Notes: generated from the letters alone by a model not told the origin. A stretch of DNA of 64,000 nucleotides from Metabacillus crassostreae (GCF_016908395.1 NZ_JAFBDU010000001.1:682001-746000); one strand, 5' to 3'. Shown: positions 38,217-46,852, numbered from the stretch's first letter. Numbers and translations: made by a program.

Positions 38217-38996
38217 CTACATCTCCCTTACAACAGAAACAAATCGTGAGCCAAGGTCTTTATGTTCACTAAATCCAGTAAGCTGATTAAAAATCTGCTC
38301 TAGAGATCCTTCCGTACTTTCTTTCCTTAGCTCATCAAACGTGCCATCTGCTGCAATCTTTCCATCATGCAGAAGAATGATCCGACTACTAATTTTTTCA
38401 ACAACATCCATGATATGAGAAGAGTAGAAAATGGTTTTTCCTTGAGCTGCAAGCTGGGTCATAATTTCTTTGAAAATCATTACACTGTTAGCATCAAGAC
38501 CATTAATTGGTTCGTCAAAAAACAACAATTCAGGGTTATGTATTAAGCTTGAGATAATTAAAAGCTTTTGTCGCATTCCTTTTGAGTAAGAAGCAATACG
38601 AGAGTGATAGACTTCACCAATACCGAATAGCTCCATTAAACGTTTCGCCTTATAATCTGCTAAATCATTATTAAGTCCATACAATTCACCTATAAACGTT
38701 AAATATTCACATCCTGTTAAATTGTCGTACACTTCTGCAATTTCAGGCACATATCCTATTTTGTTTTTATACTCTATTTTTTCATTAGAAATATCTTCGC
38801 CAAAGATCTTGATACTACCAGAATAATTGTCTTCAATTCCTAACATAATTTTAACGGTTGTACTTTTTCCAGCTCCGTTTGGACCAATATAACCGATAAT
38901 TTCTCCTCGTTTCACTTTAAGAGAGACACCATTTAAAACAGACTTTGAGCTATAACTTTTTTTAAGATCATTAATTTCTAAAATAAATTCTTCCAT
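38217..38996 (-). CDS. ABC transporter ATP-binding protein
   Basis: A 259-residue ATPase with Walker A GPNGAGKSTTVK, signature YSKGMRQKL, Walker B LLFFDEPINGLD and switch histidine in FYSSHIMD. It is the first gene of a two-gene minus-strand unit and energises the 547-residue permease. GGGGGAT precedes the ATG. The short C-terminal part lacks the long regulatory tail seen in the ATPase at 1913-2785, so the two exporters are different types. Confidence 0.9.
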   Translation of the reverse strand: MEEFILEINDLKKSYSSKSVLNGVSLKVKRGEIIGYIGPNGAGKSTTVKIMLGIEDNYSGSIKIFGEDISNEKIEYKNKIGYVPEIAEVYDNLTGCEYLTFIGELYGLNNDLADYKAKRLMELFGIGEVYHSRIASYSKGMRQKLLIISSLIHNPELLFFDEPINGLDANSVMIFKEIMTQLAAQGKTIFYSSHIMDVVEKISSRIILLHDGKIAADGTFDELRKESTEGSLEQIFNQLTGFSEHKDLGSRFVSVVREM

Positions 38997-39253
38997 AACA
39001 AATATCCCCCATGTCTAAAATTTTCCATTTCATTCTTTTTCTAGTGTAACATTAACTATGTTACATACTAAAGATGGAATTAGAAAAAATGTTGTAGTAC
39101 TAGGCAATTTTTCTATTTGCTTAGAAAAAGGAGGTAGTTATTGTTATATGAATATCTTTTTCCATTTAAATTCAATAAGTGTTGAAGTAAAAAGTGTTAT
39201 AATAACTTGCATAAAATTGTAGAAGTATTGGAGGTTCTGAATTTGAAGTTTAG

Positions 39254-39598
39254 TGGAGGATATTCAGTAAGTATTACGACAAACTTCCTACAAGGTATGC
39301 AAGCCCAGCTCCAATTTATTACTATGAAGCAGAACAGGATGAATTAGAAAAACGATTTGAGTTAGATGATGATTTGGAGGCAATAAACCTCCTATTAGAA
39401 CATGCATTCGGTATCTTAAATTTACATAGAATAGAGTTAAATGTATTTGCTTTTAACGAAAGAGCTTATAAAGTTTAAGAGAAAATTGGCTTCAAAAAAG
39501 AAAGGGTACAAAGAGATGCACTTTTTTATGACCATGAATATCACGATTCAATATTAATGGCTATTTTAGAAGACGAATGGAGATTGAAAAATAGATAA
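39254..39598 (+). pseudogene. GNAT acetyltransferase remnant with in-frame stop
   Basis: The frame from 39254 reads WRIFSKYYDKLPTRYASPAP, then from about 39380 a typical GNAT C-terminal half (AINLLLEHAFGILNLHRIEL, NVFAFNERAYKV). A TAA at 39476-39478 replaces the tyrosine expected in AYKVYEKIGF. After it the frame continues EKIGFKKERVQRDALFYDHE up to TAA 39596. The N-terminal half of the enzyme is missing and the first 40 codons do not look like GNAT, so an internal deletion has probably fused two pieces. GGAGG at 39230-39234 may be the original ribosome binding site. Not expected to be functional. Confidence 0.75.
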
Positions 39599-39674
39599 AT
39601 AAAGCATGTTAGGGTGTATTTTAAAGTCATTATATATCTTAATTTTGGAAATAGTTAAAAGGGAGGAGTGAAGT

Positions 39675-39881
39675 CTAATTATCTTCCCCCAATATTACTT
39701 TTTTTGAAAGCTTGGAAATTGGTAGGAAGATCACTATCCAGATACCAAGATCAATTAATGCTAACAATAAATTAAATTTATCACTAAATATTTCATAATT
39801 AAACCCAACAAGAGTTGTAAATCCATTATAGATCATAACAGTTAATGAAATAGTAATTATGGCTAATATAAAGTCCTTCAA
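39675..39881 (-). CDS. Small two-helix membrane protein
   Basis: A 68-residue protein with hydrophobic helices at about 4-24 and 36-56 and a charged end (KLSKKVILGEDN). The start is TTG 39881 with GGGGAT ten bases upstream; no ATG is available in frame. It is unrecognised and lies between the GNAT remnant and dsdA. Supported only by composition and a modest ribosome binding site. Confidence 0.5.
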   Translation of the reverse strand: MKDFILAIITISLTVMIYNGFTTLVGFNYEIFSDKFNLLLALIDLGIWIVIFLPISKLSKKVILGEDN

Positions 39882-40091
39882 ATGTTCATCCCCAACGACG
39901 AATTTATGGTGAAGCTAGTTAAACTTAATTTTATCATAATTTTCCATTTTCGATCATAATTCTCATCCCAAAAGCATTCTTTTTACGAAGAACACCAAAG
40001 ACTATGTTGTAGCCTAATTTTCAAATATACTTATACTCATGTAAACTAGTATAATGATTGAAGAAATTCCTTTTAAAGAGGTGTTATTTAG

Positions 40092-41408
40092 ATGAAGAAA
40101 GTTAACGGAAAAACGATAACACAATGGATTCAAACTCAACCAATCATCGAATCGATTATCCATACAAAAGAAACGCTATGGCTGAACCCAAAATATAAAC
40201 CATTTGAAAAGGCGATAACAAAAATTCCCCTTACATTGAAAGATGTGATTGAAGCAGAGGAGAGGTTAAATAGATTTGCACCTTTTCTTATGACTGTGTT
40301 TCCTGAAACAAAACCCTCCTCAGGAATCATTGAATCACCAACAGTGGATATTCCTTCTATGAAGAAAGCATTGGAGCAATTTTACAATAAAGAACTAGAT
40401 GGTGATTTGCTTTTAAAATGTGATCATCTTCTGCCGATATCAGGATCAATTAAAGCAAGAGGTGGGATTTATGAGGTATTAAAGCATGCAGAAGGAATAG
40501 CACTGAGTTCTGGTTTGTTAACTATTGAAGATGATTATAGCATTCTAGCTCAACCTCGTTTTAAGGAGCTTTTTTCTCAATATTCAATTGCTGTTGGATC
40601 TACAGGAAATTTAGGACTTAGTATCGGGATTATGAGCGCAAAGCTAGGTTTTAAAGTATTTGTACATATGTCTGCAGATGCTAAGAAGTGGAAAAAGGAT
40701 TTATTAAGAAAAAAAGGTGTTACCGTGATTGAGTACAATTCTGATTATAGTTTAGCTGTTGCTGAGGGCAGAAAACAGGCAGAAGCTGATAGAAACATGC
40801 ATTTTGTTGATGATGAAAATTCTAAAGATCTGTTTTTAGGCTATGCAGTCGCAGCATTACGACTAAAAAAGCAGCTTGATGAATTAGGTGTCAATGTTAA
40901 TGAAAAGCACCAACTTGTTGTTCATTTACCATGTGGAGTTGGCGGTGGACCAGGAGGAGTGGCTTTTGGTTTGAAGTTAATTTTCAAAAATAATGTACAT
41001 ATTTACTTTGTAGAACCAACTCATTCTCCTGCCATGCTTCTTGGTTTAGTCACAGAATTACATGATAAAGTATCTGTTCAAGATTTTGGTATTGATAACA
41101 TAACAGAAGCTGATGGATTAGCTGTTGGCAGACCCTCTGGATTTGTTGGAAAGCTATTACAAGAGCTAATCAGTGGAGTTTATACAGTTGAAGATCAGCA
41201 TCTTTATAAGTTATTATCACTGTTAGTTGATACAGAAAATATCTATTTAGAGCCATCTGCTGTTGCAGGCTTTCCAGGTATGATGAAACTAGAAAATGCT
41301 AAAACCGCTTTTCAACACCCAACCCATTTAGTATGGGCAACAGGTGGTAATATGCTACCAGATAGTGTTCATCGAGAAAATTACGATAAAGGAAAAAGCT
41401 GCTTATAA
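40092..41408 (+). CDS. dsdA: D-serine dehydratase
   Basis: A 438-residue PLP enzyme converting D-serine to pyruvate and ammonia. The Schiff-base lysine is in [11 protein letters not shown] (Lys121), matching the position in E. coli DsdA. The PLP phosphate loop ([20 protein letters not shown]) and an asparagine-binding [14 protein letters not shown]-type region follow. Length is normal. AAAGAGGTGTTATTTAG precedes the ATG. It is monocistronic with no DsdC regulator or DsdX transporter nearby. It probably detoxifies or scavenges D-serine in the cytoplasm. Confidence 0.95.
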   Translation: MKKVNGKTITQWIQTQPIIESIIHTKETLWLNPKYKPFEKAITKIPLTLKDVIEAEERLNRFAPFLMTVFPETKPSSGIIESPTVDIPSMKKALEQFYNKELDGDLLLKCDHLLPISGSIKARGGIYEVLKHAEGIALSSGLLTIEDDYSILAQPRFKELFSQYSIAVGSTGNLGLSIGIMSAKLGFKVFVHMSADAKKWKKDLLRKKGVTVIEYNSDYSLAVAEGRKQAEADRNMHFVDDENSKDLFLGYAVAALRLKKQLDELGVNVNEKHQLVVHLPCGVGGGPGGVAFGLKLIFKNNVHIYFVEPTHSPAMLLGLVTELHDKVSVQDFGIDNITEADGLAVGRPSGFVGKLLQELISGVYTVEDQHLYKLLSLLVDTENIYLEPSAVAGFPGMMKLENAKTAFQHPTHLVWATGGNMLPDSVHRENYDKGKSCL

Positions 41409-41505
41409 TAAAGCTAAAAATGAAACCTGTGGGATGTACCATTGTTTACTATCAACATCATGCTTCGTAAAAACACTGGTTTTACCTATTTAAGGAGTTA
41501 ATAAA

Positions 41506-41718
41506 ATGAAAAAAATGAAAGTTCTTCAAATTAAATTATGGATAGGTGCTGTTTTAGGTTCTCTATTGATTTTTCTTATCATTAAACAAATATGGAATGA
41601 TGTAAATAATAGCTTATTACTATTCTTGTTAATTTTCAGTTTTATAATAAACTATATCTTTACGATGATAAGATTTAAACATCATGATAGCAGAGTTAAA
41701 TCGGAAGAAAATACTTGA
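41506..41718 (+). CDS. Small two-helix membrane protein
   Basis: A 70-residue protein with helices at about 10-27 and 34-54 and a basic/acidic tail (RFKHHDSRVKSEENT). AAGGAG lies ten bases before the ATG. Unrecognised. It is followed by a perfect 18-bp inverted repeat at 41765-41812. Confidence 0.6.
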   Translation: MKKMKVLQIKLWIGAVLGSLLIFLIIKQIWNDVNNSLLLFLLIFSFIINYIFTMIRFKHHDSRVKSEENT

Positions 41719-41764
41719 ATCCTAGCTAAAGATCTTATTTAAAATAAAACTCTACGAATTGTTA

Positions 41765-41812
41765 TTTACTTATGAATAGTAATTAACGATTGTTTTACTA
41801 TTCATAAGTAAA
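41765..41812. repeat. Perfect 18-bp inverted repeat without T-tract
   Basis: TTTACTTATGAATAGTAA (41765-41782) and its exact complement (41795-41812) are separated by 12 bases. Neither side has a useful T-run, so it is not a standard terminator, although it separates convergent genes. It may be a large operator, an mRNA-stabilising hairpin or a small mobile palindrome. Confidence 0.7.
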
Positions 41813-41844
41813 AAGAAACCTTGTTGCTTAACTATTTAAATAGG

Positions 41845-42864
41845 TTAGTTTCGGAACAACAATTTTAAGTTCTCGCCACCTTCTTGTAACCATTGAGGAT
41901 TTGCTGCTGCTTTAACGATTTGTTCTTCTAACACTTGCTTATCATCAATATTTTCTAGATAACGGCCAAGAAAATGAACGAATACATCTAATCTTCTTAG
42001 TTGAACCAATATAGGCAGTGCTTCGATTTCTGCTTTCTCTAATGAAATAAGTGAAGTGAAGCCGTTAACAAAGGCCTCTATATTTTCCCAAAGTCGTGTT
42101 TGGTTTTGTTCTCCGACGATTAGCTCTGAGATACACACTGCAGCTTCCATCACACGTAAATCGTTTGTAACAAACTCAAAATCAAGAATTGCCGATATTG
42201 CTTCAGAAGTTTGTAAAATATTCGATGCATTTAAATCACCGTGAATTAATTGATGTGGAAGCTTTTTAAGGGTGGGCACATATTGCTTAAAATCTACTAG
42301 TTGCTGCTTGATCCACAATAACTCGTTTTTATATTTGGTAAATTCGTGAGGTGGATCGTAACACCATTCTGCGATTTTATTAATAGGCAATTCCGGATAA
42401 GTATGTTCAATTTCATAATAAGGTCGATAAATCATTGTGTTATTAAGCTTTAATTCATATAGAGCTTTTAGTAATGAACCAGTTCTTTGTCCAAACGAGT
42501 AAATAATTTCTGGGTGATCTAATGTAGGATTTTCACCGATAATGAAATGATACATACACGCTATTTTCATAGAGGTATCATTTAATCGAACCATCGTATC
42601 ACCATTCTTTGCTATAAGTGGAACAGGGACTTGAAATGGTAAATCTCGTATCTCTTGAAGCTTTAATAAAACCTCATGCTCTAGTTTTACCTTTTTTAGA
42701 TCTTGGTGAGATTCATAAATTCTAACTATATATTTCTGTTCATCACATTCAATATAACGAGTGGTGTTATTATAGCCGCTTTTCCCTTCGGAAACAGTCC
42801 AAGTTCTGTTTTCTCCTAAAAATTGTGCTACAACTTCGTTAATTGCATCTATAAGTTTACTCAT
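41845..42864 (-). CDS. Aminoglycoside phosphotransferase-fold small-molecule kinase
   Basis: A 339-residue kinase-fold protein of the APH/homoserine kinase II/CotS superfamily. Catalytic motif LIHGDLNASNIL contains the base Asp and Asn, and AILDFEF carries the metal-binding Asp. The N-lobe has YIVRIYESHQD with the ATP-contacting region. I chose the ATG at 42864, which has AAGGAG ten bases upstream; a longer frame to 42933 would add 23 basic residues without a site. Substrate is unknown; the family includes kinases for homoserine, choline, sugars and antibiotics. Drug resistance is not implied. Confidence 0.85.
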   Translation of the reverse strand: MSKLIDAINEVVAQFLGENRTWTVSEGKSGYNNTTRYIECDEQKYIVRIYESHQDLKKVKLEHEVLLKLQEIRDLPFQVPVPLIAKNGDTMVRLNDTSMKIACMYHFIIGENPTLDHPEIIYSFGQRTGSLLKALYELKLNNTMIYRPYYEIEHTYPELPINKIAEWCYDPPHEFTKYKNELLWIKQQLVDFKQYVPTLKKLPHQLIHGDLNASNILQTSEAISAILDFEFVTNDLRVMEAAVCISELIVGEQNQTRLWENIEAFVNGFTSLISLEKAEIEALPILVQLRRLDVFVHFLGRYLENIDDKQVLEEQIVKAAANPQWLQEGGENLKLLFRN

Positions 42865-43077
42865 AATCTTTGTTCTCCTTGATCTTTTTAGGAAAGCTTT
42901 TTTATACTTATTATTACAGTTGTTTTTAATCAATACAACTACCTAAATATCATATAAAAGACCACTAAGTATATTTGAGTTATAATTAGTAGAACTCATT
43001 TACTGCTAATTTCTTGTGCGAAAAAATTGGAATAAACATAAACATTTCTAGATTTAACATATTTAATAAGGGAGTAT

Positions 43078-43287
43078 TTGTGTAAGACAATGATTAAAAA
43101 ATATAAACTAAAGAAAAATTTTAGAGGTATAAAAAGAGGTACACATCTCTATTTAATTGCAGAATCTGAATTCATTGGTGTTAAAGAATTTGTTCTACGC
43201 ACAAAAGATCTGTCAATTAGACTATCAATTAATGAAAAAGAGTTGGAGGATCATTTTATTTTTTTGAGCTATGGAGCAATTGATTGA
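43078..43287 (+). CDS. Hypothetical protein, start uncertain
   Basis: Up to 69 residues, basic at the N-terminus (KKYKLKKNFRGIKRGTHLYL) and ending in SINEKELEDHFIFLSYGAID. AAGGGAG at 43068-43074 is only three bases from TTG 43078 and fifteen from the ATG at 43090, so the start is unclear. Unrecognised; it looks like a compact SH3-like or OB-like beta fold rather than a membrane protein. Confidence 0.5.
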   Translation: MCKTMIKKYKLKKNFRGIKRGTHLYLIAESEFIGVKEFVLRTKDLSIRLSINEKELEDHFIFLSYGAID

Positions 43288-43464
43288 CAGTGTTAGATTT
43301 TGAAAATCAGTCACATTAGATCATTCTTCTCCGGCAAAAACATAGTTCATTATTTGATAAAATATTATTCTTTATTTAATTTTATTGGTAAATTAATGGG
43401 GATTACCAGTATAATAATGTAACTTTAAGTAAACAAATGTTTGATAAAGAAAGGAACTATAATT

Positions 43465-43641
43465 GTGATTTATAAAATATTATTAATAATGGCTATGGTT
43501 ATTTTTGTATTGGAATTATACATATCTCCAACTTTCTTTAATGTGGAACCAGATGATACAGGTTTATTTTTAGGTTTAACATTCTTATGTATCATTCTTG
43601 GTAAATTACTATCCGATAATCATAAAAAGAAAGATGTGTAA
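43465..43641 (+). CDS. Small two-helix membrane protein
   Basis: A 58-residue protein (MIYKILLIMAMVIFVLELYI...) with two hydrophobic helices and a lysine-rich end. GTG 43465 has AAGGAA eight bases upstream, so it is preferred over the upstream TTG at 43441. It is followed two bases later by the ATG of a gene interrupted by a stop codon, suggesting a common transcript. Unrecognised. Confidence 0.55.
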   Translation: MIYKILLIMAMVIFVLELYISPTFFNVEPDDTGLFLGLTFLCIILGKLLSDNHKKKDV

Positions 43642-43643
43642 AC

Positions 43644-44126
43644 ATGTTGGAAACTAATAATGAAGATAATAAGATTTTCTTTGAATACGAATTTGTAAAT
43701 GATCGTCATATTATTTCTAATAAAGATAAATGAGATGCTTCAAAAATCCTAGCTGTAGATGCTCTTTTTACGATTAAATGTAATGATGTTATTTATTTTC
43801 AAGAAGAAATTGCAATTCTAGAATTTTATAAATCTCTGTATTACTGGAAAAGAGATTATACGCAAAAAGGCAAAGTTGAATTTCATTATTATACAGTTGA
43901 ATATGATGATTATGAAGATGGTGCACTGATTTCTTTGCAGACATATTCTAATTATGGTCGAATTCACTCAATTTTTTCACAATCAGAATTTCATTATGTT
44001 TTTAACTTAAATTACATCTTAAAAGAGTTTACAATTTTAGAAGAAAGACTAAGCAATGATATTGAAGACTACTTTCGTATAAATTTGAGATCTTTCATCA
44101 AGCATATTCCATTTAGTTTTAAGTAA
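43644..44126 (+). pseudogene. DUF7878-like gene interrupted by one in-frame TGA
   Basis: One frame runs from ATG 43644 to TAA 44124 except for TGA at 43731-43733. The halves join smoothly: FEYEFVNDRHIISNKDK, stop, then DASKILAVDALFTIKCND and FQEEIAILEFYKSLYYWKRD. A single base change (CGA to TGA) would explain it. The 160-residue product resembles the DUF7878 type of hypothetical Bacillus proteins, often found near immunity or polymorphic toxin genes; that resemblance is from memory. All other sequence is intact, so the mutation is recent or is a sequencing error. Confidence 0.7.
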
Positions 44127-44224
44127 ATCTTTGTGTCGCTTAAATGTACGATATTCTATCCAAACTACTTTCTACATAATTATAAAATGTAAGAATTACC
44201 TTCATTCATAAAGAAGGAGAACAT

Positions 44225-44248
44225 ATGAACAGTAGGTGGTGGAATTGA
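44225..44248 (+). CDS. Seven-residue leader peptide MNSRWWN
   Basis: AAGGAG at 44214-44219 is followed after five bases by ATG AAC AGT AGG TGG TGG AAT TGA. Its TGA overlaps the ATG of the next gene (TGATG). The peptide has adjacent tryptophans. It has the only good ribosome binding site of this transcript, so translation of the downstream gene probably depends on it. Confidence 0.5.
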   Translation: MNSRWWN

Positions 44249-44817
44249 TGCGTGAAAGAATATTTTCCCTTAAAATCGATACCAGTGTTGCTCGTAAATG
44301 GAGGTTGAAAGAAAGAAGCTATTTAAAAACTTTTAAGTATGGTGGAATGACAGGAATCCTTGGAGCAGTTTGTTGTGCTTTTGGTATGCTAGGTGGAATT
44401 GGTTTCGTCATAAGTGCATTGGCAACTTTACCATTGATTTTAGCAACATTAATGTCAATTACAACTGGGGTTTTCTCATACTTTATAACATTTATATTAT
44501 TGTGCGTATTACAACCAAGTGAAGCTTATGTTTATTTGCTAACTCAAGGAATTTTAGGACTTGGAATGGGAATCGGTTTTCAAGTTTTTAAAAAATCAAT
44601 ATCAACTATTTTATTTTCAGGATTTTTTTTATTTCTTGGCATTCTTTTTATTCTTGGTGTGACAAAATTTACTGTGCTTGGTCCTGATGTAGGCACAAAC
44701 CTTAGTTGGAATATTAGTGCTATGATTCTTCTTTTTTCGATTGTTTATAGTGCAATTTGGGTAGTGGGAGTTACTACTTTTTTAAATAAATTCTCTAATT
44801 TCAACCTAACAAAATAA
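44248..44817 (+). CDS. Polytopic membrane protein of unknown function
   Basis: A 189-residue protein with a basic N-terminus (MRERIFSLKIDTSVARKWRL) and five to six hydrophobic helices from residue 30 on, with glycine-rich segments such as GILGAVCCAFGMLGGIG. The frame also offers GTG 44236, but the ATG at 44248 overlaps the stop of a seven-codon leader that has its own AAGGAG, suggesting coupling. Unrecognised; it could be a small transporter subunit. It ends 60 bases before the promoter of the S-box gene. Confidence 0.65.
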   Translation: MRERIFSLKIDTSVARKWRLKERSYLKTFKYGGMTGILGAVCCAFGMLGGIGFVISALATLPLILATLMSITTGVFSYFITFILLCVLQPSEAYVYLLTQGILGLGMGIGFQVFKKSISTILFSGFFLFLGILFILGVTKFTVLGPDVGTNLSWNISAMILLFSIVYSAIWVVGVTTFLNKFSNFNLTK

Positions 44818-44878
44818 ACTGAAGACATATAATATATGGAAAAATATTGATAACAGAGAAAAAATACCCATTTTAATG

Positions 44879-44908
44879 TTGACAATTTTTATAGGAATAG
44901 TTTATGAT
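44879..44908 (+). promoter_or_regulatory. Sigma-A promoter of the S-box leader
   Basis: TTGACA (44879-44884) and TATGAT (44903-44908) with an 18-base spacer, ending 28 bases before the SAM riboswitch. Confidence 0.75.
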
Positions 44909-44935
44909 AGATTTATAACTTAATATTTTGATTTT

Positions 44936-45040
44936 TCTTATCAAGAGAGGTGGAGGGACTGGCCCTATGATACCTCGGCAGCGGACTTTTATAGTACTGT
45001 GCCAATTCCAAGTAGCGTAATGCTAGAGATAAGAGGAGCA
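44936..45040 (+). promoter_or_regulatory. SAM-I (S-box) riboswitch
   Basis: The leader contains the conserved S-box blocks: CTTATCAAGAGAGGTGGAGG, ACTGGCCC, TGATACCTCGGCA, GTGCCAATTCCA and the closing P1 strand AGATAAGAGG. High S-adenosylmethionine would favour the terminator at 45062-45096 and turn off the MetE-like gene. Identification is secure from motif order and spacing. Confidence 0.95.
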
Positions 45041-45061
45041 GGTAAACTAATTTTATTATTT

Positions 45062-45096
45062 AACCCTTCTTCTTATTACTAGAAGAGGGGTTTTTT
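45062..45096 (+). terminator. S-box-controlled leader terminator
   Basis: AACCCTTCT and AGAAGAGGGGTT arms followed by T6, 63 bases before the gene. It is the off-state structure of the SAM riboswitch. Confidence 0.9.
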
Positions 45097-45159
45097 GATT
45101 TCAGTTTTCATTAGGTTGTTCGTTTTTTAAAAAATTTTCATTAAGGGAGAGAAAAACAG

Positions 45160-46272
45160 ATGACAAAAACATTAGTATCAGCAGCACCATTTAGAGCAGA
45201 TCACGTAGGAAGCTTATTACGTCCAGAGAGAATTCATCAAGCTAGAAAGAATCATATAGAAGGTAGTATTACATCTCAAGAATTACATAATATTGAAACA
45301 GAAGAAATCAAAAAAATCGTAGATAAACAAATTGAAGTTGGCTTACAAGCTGTAACAGATGGAGAATTTCGTCGTAAGTTCTGGCATACAGATTTTCTTG
45401 AGCATTTAACAGGTGTAGAAGGGTATGTTCCTGAAACTGGGTTTAAATTTAAAGGAGAAGAAACTGAAAGATATGATGTTCGAGTGATCGGAAAAGTAGC
45501 GTTTAACCCGGAGCACCCACATATTAAGGAATTTATTCAATTTAAAGAAATTGTTGGAGATCGTGCAGTAGCAAAACAAACAATTCCAAGTCCAAATCAG
45601 TTATTTAACCCTGGAATTCGTGACCTAGAAATCTACCCCGATATTGAGGAATATACAAAAGATGTAATCCAAACATATCGTGATGCAATAAAAGCTTTTT
45701 ATGACGCAGGTTGCCGCTACTTACAATTAGATGATGTGTATATTGCCGCTTTAAATGCACCTAATATTAATTTTGATGCTGGTGGAACTTCACGTGAAGA
45801 ATTAATTGAGTTAGCATTACGTGTTATTAACGGTGTATTAGAAGATAAACCAGAGGATTTAATTGTTACAACTCATCTTTGTCGTGGTAACTATCGTTCA
45901 ACTTGGGCATTTGAAGGAAGCTATGCAAAAATCGCTCCGACATTATTTGCAAAGGAAAAAGTAGACGGCTTTTTCTTAGAATATGATGATGATCGTTCAG
46001 GAGATTTCGAGCCATTGAATTATATTCCAAATGATGGACCACGAGTTGTACTAGGTGTTTTCACATCAAAGCATGGTAATCTAGAAGACAAAGAAAATAT
46101 TAAAGCGCGTATTGAAGAAGCAACTAAATATGTGCCATTAGAAAATTTATGTATCAGTCCTCAATGTGGTTTTGCTTCAACACATCATGGCAATATCTTG
46201 ACTGAAGATGAGCAATGGGCAAAATTGAAGTATATTGTTGATATTTCAAAAGAGATTTGGGGACAGAACTAA
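45160..46272 (+). CDS. Cobalamin-independent methionine synthase-like protein (YxjG/YxjH family)
   Basis: A 370-residue single-domain homologue of the C-terminal half of MetE. It opens with FRADHVGSLLRPERIHQAR, shows the DGEFRRKFWHTDF motif, and near the end has the zinc-ligand region SPQCGFAST, which should hold the metal with upstream histidine and cysteine (THLCRGN). In B. subtilis the paralogues yxjG and yxjH are S-box genes for methionine salvage or synthesis. The enzyme should transfer a methyl group to homocysteine; its methyl donor is not settled. AAGGGAGAG precedes the ATG. Its SAM riboswitch supports a methionine role. Confidence 0.93.
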   Translation: MTKTLVSAAPFRADHVGSLLRPERIHQARKNHIEGSITSQELHNIETEEIKKIVDKQIEVGLQAVTDGEFRRKFWHTDFLEHLTGVEGYVPETGFKFKGEETERYDVRVIGKVAFNPEHPHIKEFIQFKEIVGDRAVAKQTIPSPNQLFNPGIRDLEIYPDIEEYTKDVIQTYRDAIKAFYDAGCRYLQLDDVYIAALNAPNINFDAGGTSREELIELALRVINGVLEDKPEDLIVTTHLCRGNYRSTWAFEGSYAKIAPTLFAKEKVDGFFLEYDDDRSGDFEPLNYIPNDGPRVVLGVFTSKHGNLEDKENIKARIEEATKYVPLENLCISPQCGFASTHHGNILTEDEQWAKLKYIVDISKEIWGQN

Positions 46273-46289
46273 ACAATTTAATTAACATG

Positions 46290-46322
46290 AAAACAGCTTT
46301 GTACAATGTACAAAGCTGTTTT
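46290..46322. terminator. Terminator shared by the MetE-like gene and the small minus-strand gene
   Basis: Perfect 15-bp arms (46290-46304 and 46308-46322) around the 3-base loop AAT. A-rich and T-rich flanks allow both directions. Confidence 0.88.
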
Positions 46323-46342
46323 ATTATCATTAAGTTTTTTAC

Positions 46343-46489
46343 TTACATATAATCGTAAACAGAATCCTCTAAATAAAGCCAGTGATAGTATTCAATCTGT
46401 GGATCTGTCATTTCAGACATTTCTTTTTCATTGAATTTTTGTTTTGCTAATAATTCTTTCACTTTTAGATCTCTGGCTAATTTACTCAT
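46343..46489 (-). CDS. 48-residue protein, copy 1
   Basis: The minus strand encodes MSKLARDLKVKELLAKQKFN, then EKEMSEMTDPQIEYYH and WLYLEDSVYDYM. AGGAGG lies seven bases before the ATG, giving strong support despite the short length. It is acidic, helical and ends in an aromatic-rich tail (YYHWLYLEDSVYDYM). The near-identical copy at 50830-50976 differs at three positions, all encoded by conservative-looking changes, which implies selection on the protein. I do not recognise it; the MTDPQIEYYH pattern loosely recalls short BH0509-type Bacillus proteins. It faces the esterase gene's upstream region. Confidence 0.75.
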   Translation of the reverse strand: MSKLARDLKVKELLAKQKFNEKEMSEMTDPQIEYYHWLYLEDSVYDYM

Positions 46490-46568
46490 TTTAAATCCTC
46501 CTAATATATGAGAAGTAACACAGCTGCTACATTCATGTAAACGTTTTCTTTTCTTAACTTTATTATAT

Positions 46569-46605
46569 ATCTCAAAATGAGATTAAACAAATATCATTTT
46601 GAGAT
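46569..46605. promoter_or_regulatory. 12-bp inverted repeat upstream of small gene copy 1
   Basis: ATCTCAAAATGA (46569-46580) and TCATTTTGAGAT (46594-46605) are perfect arms with a 13-base spacer, about 80 bases upstream of the small gene's start. In copy 2 the left arm is kept but the right arm is degenerate, so regulation of the two copies may differ. Confidence 0.5.
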
Positions 46606-46754
46606 GATTTTTCGAAAACTGATATAAAATTGTTATTTATTGAGTTTTAATAGAAAGAAAAGTTATTAGTTGTCTTAAAAATTTAGGTAAGTAGCGCATA
46701 CATTAAACCATATTTATCCAGAAAGTGAAATATAGTACAAAATCCTAAAAAAAG

Positions 46755-46780
46755 TACAAATGTAAACACTTACATTTGTA
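46755..46780. promoter_or_regulatory. Palindrome containing a cre-like site upstream of the esterase gene
   Basis: TACAAATGTAA (46755-46765) and TTACATTTGTA (46770-46780) are perfect arms around ACAC. Its centre, TGTAAACACTTACA, has one mismatch to the CcpA cre consensus TGWAANCGNTNWCA. CcpA or another dimeric regulator could bind. Confidence 0.45.
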
Positions 46781-46852
46781 AAATCTTTATAAAAATTCTA
46801 AACACATTCTAAAGATCTTTCTAACGATTGCATTTTAATGTTGGTAGTATTG

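Larger units (their letters stand above)
46290..46638 (-). repeat. Direct repeat copy 1: hairpin plus 48-aa ORF cassette
   Basis: About 350 bases are repeated in the same orientation at 50780-51130, on either side of the 1161-residue esterase gene. Each contains, in plus-strand order, a terminator hairpin, a minus-strand 48-codon gene and its upstream region with TTTATTATATATCTC. Coding identity is 45 of 48 residues. A third, truncated copy is at 7750-7861. Confidence 0.85.

Noticed and set aside
40136-40330. Minus-strand ORFs inside dsdA and other large genes
   Set aside because: Shadows of the real coding frames, without ribosome binding sites or recognisable domains.
41845-42864. Antibiotic resistance phosphotransferase
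   Set aside because: Only the general APH-fold motifs are present; the family is mostly metabolic kinases in Bacillus.
43731-43733. Possible selenocysteine TGA
   Set aside because: No SECIS-like hairpin noticed directly after it, and the family is not a known selenoprotein; a nonsense mutation is simpler.
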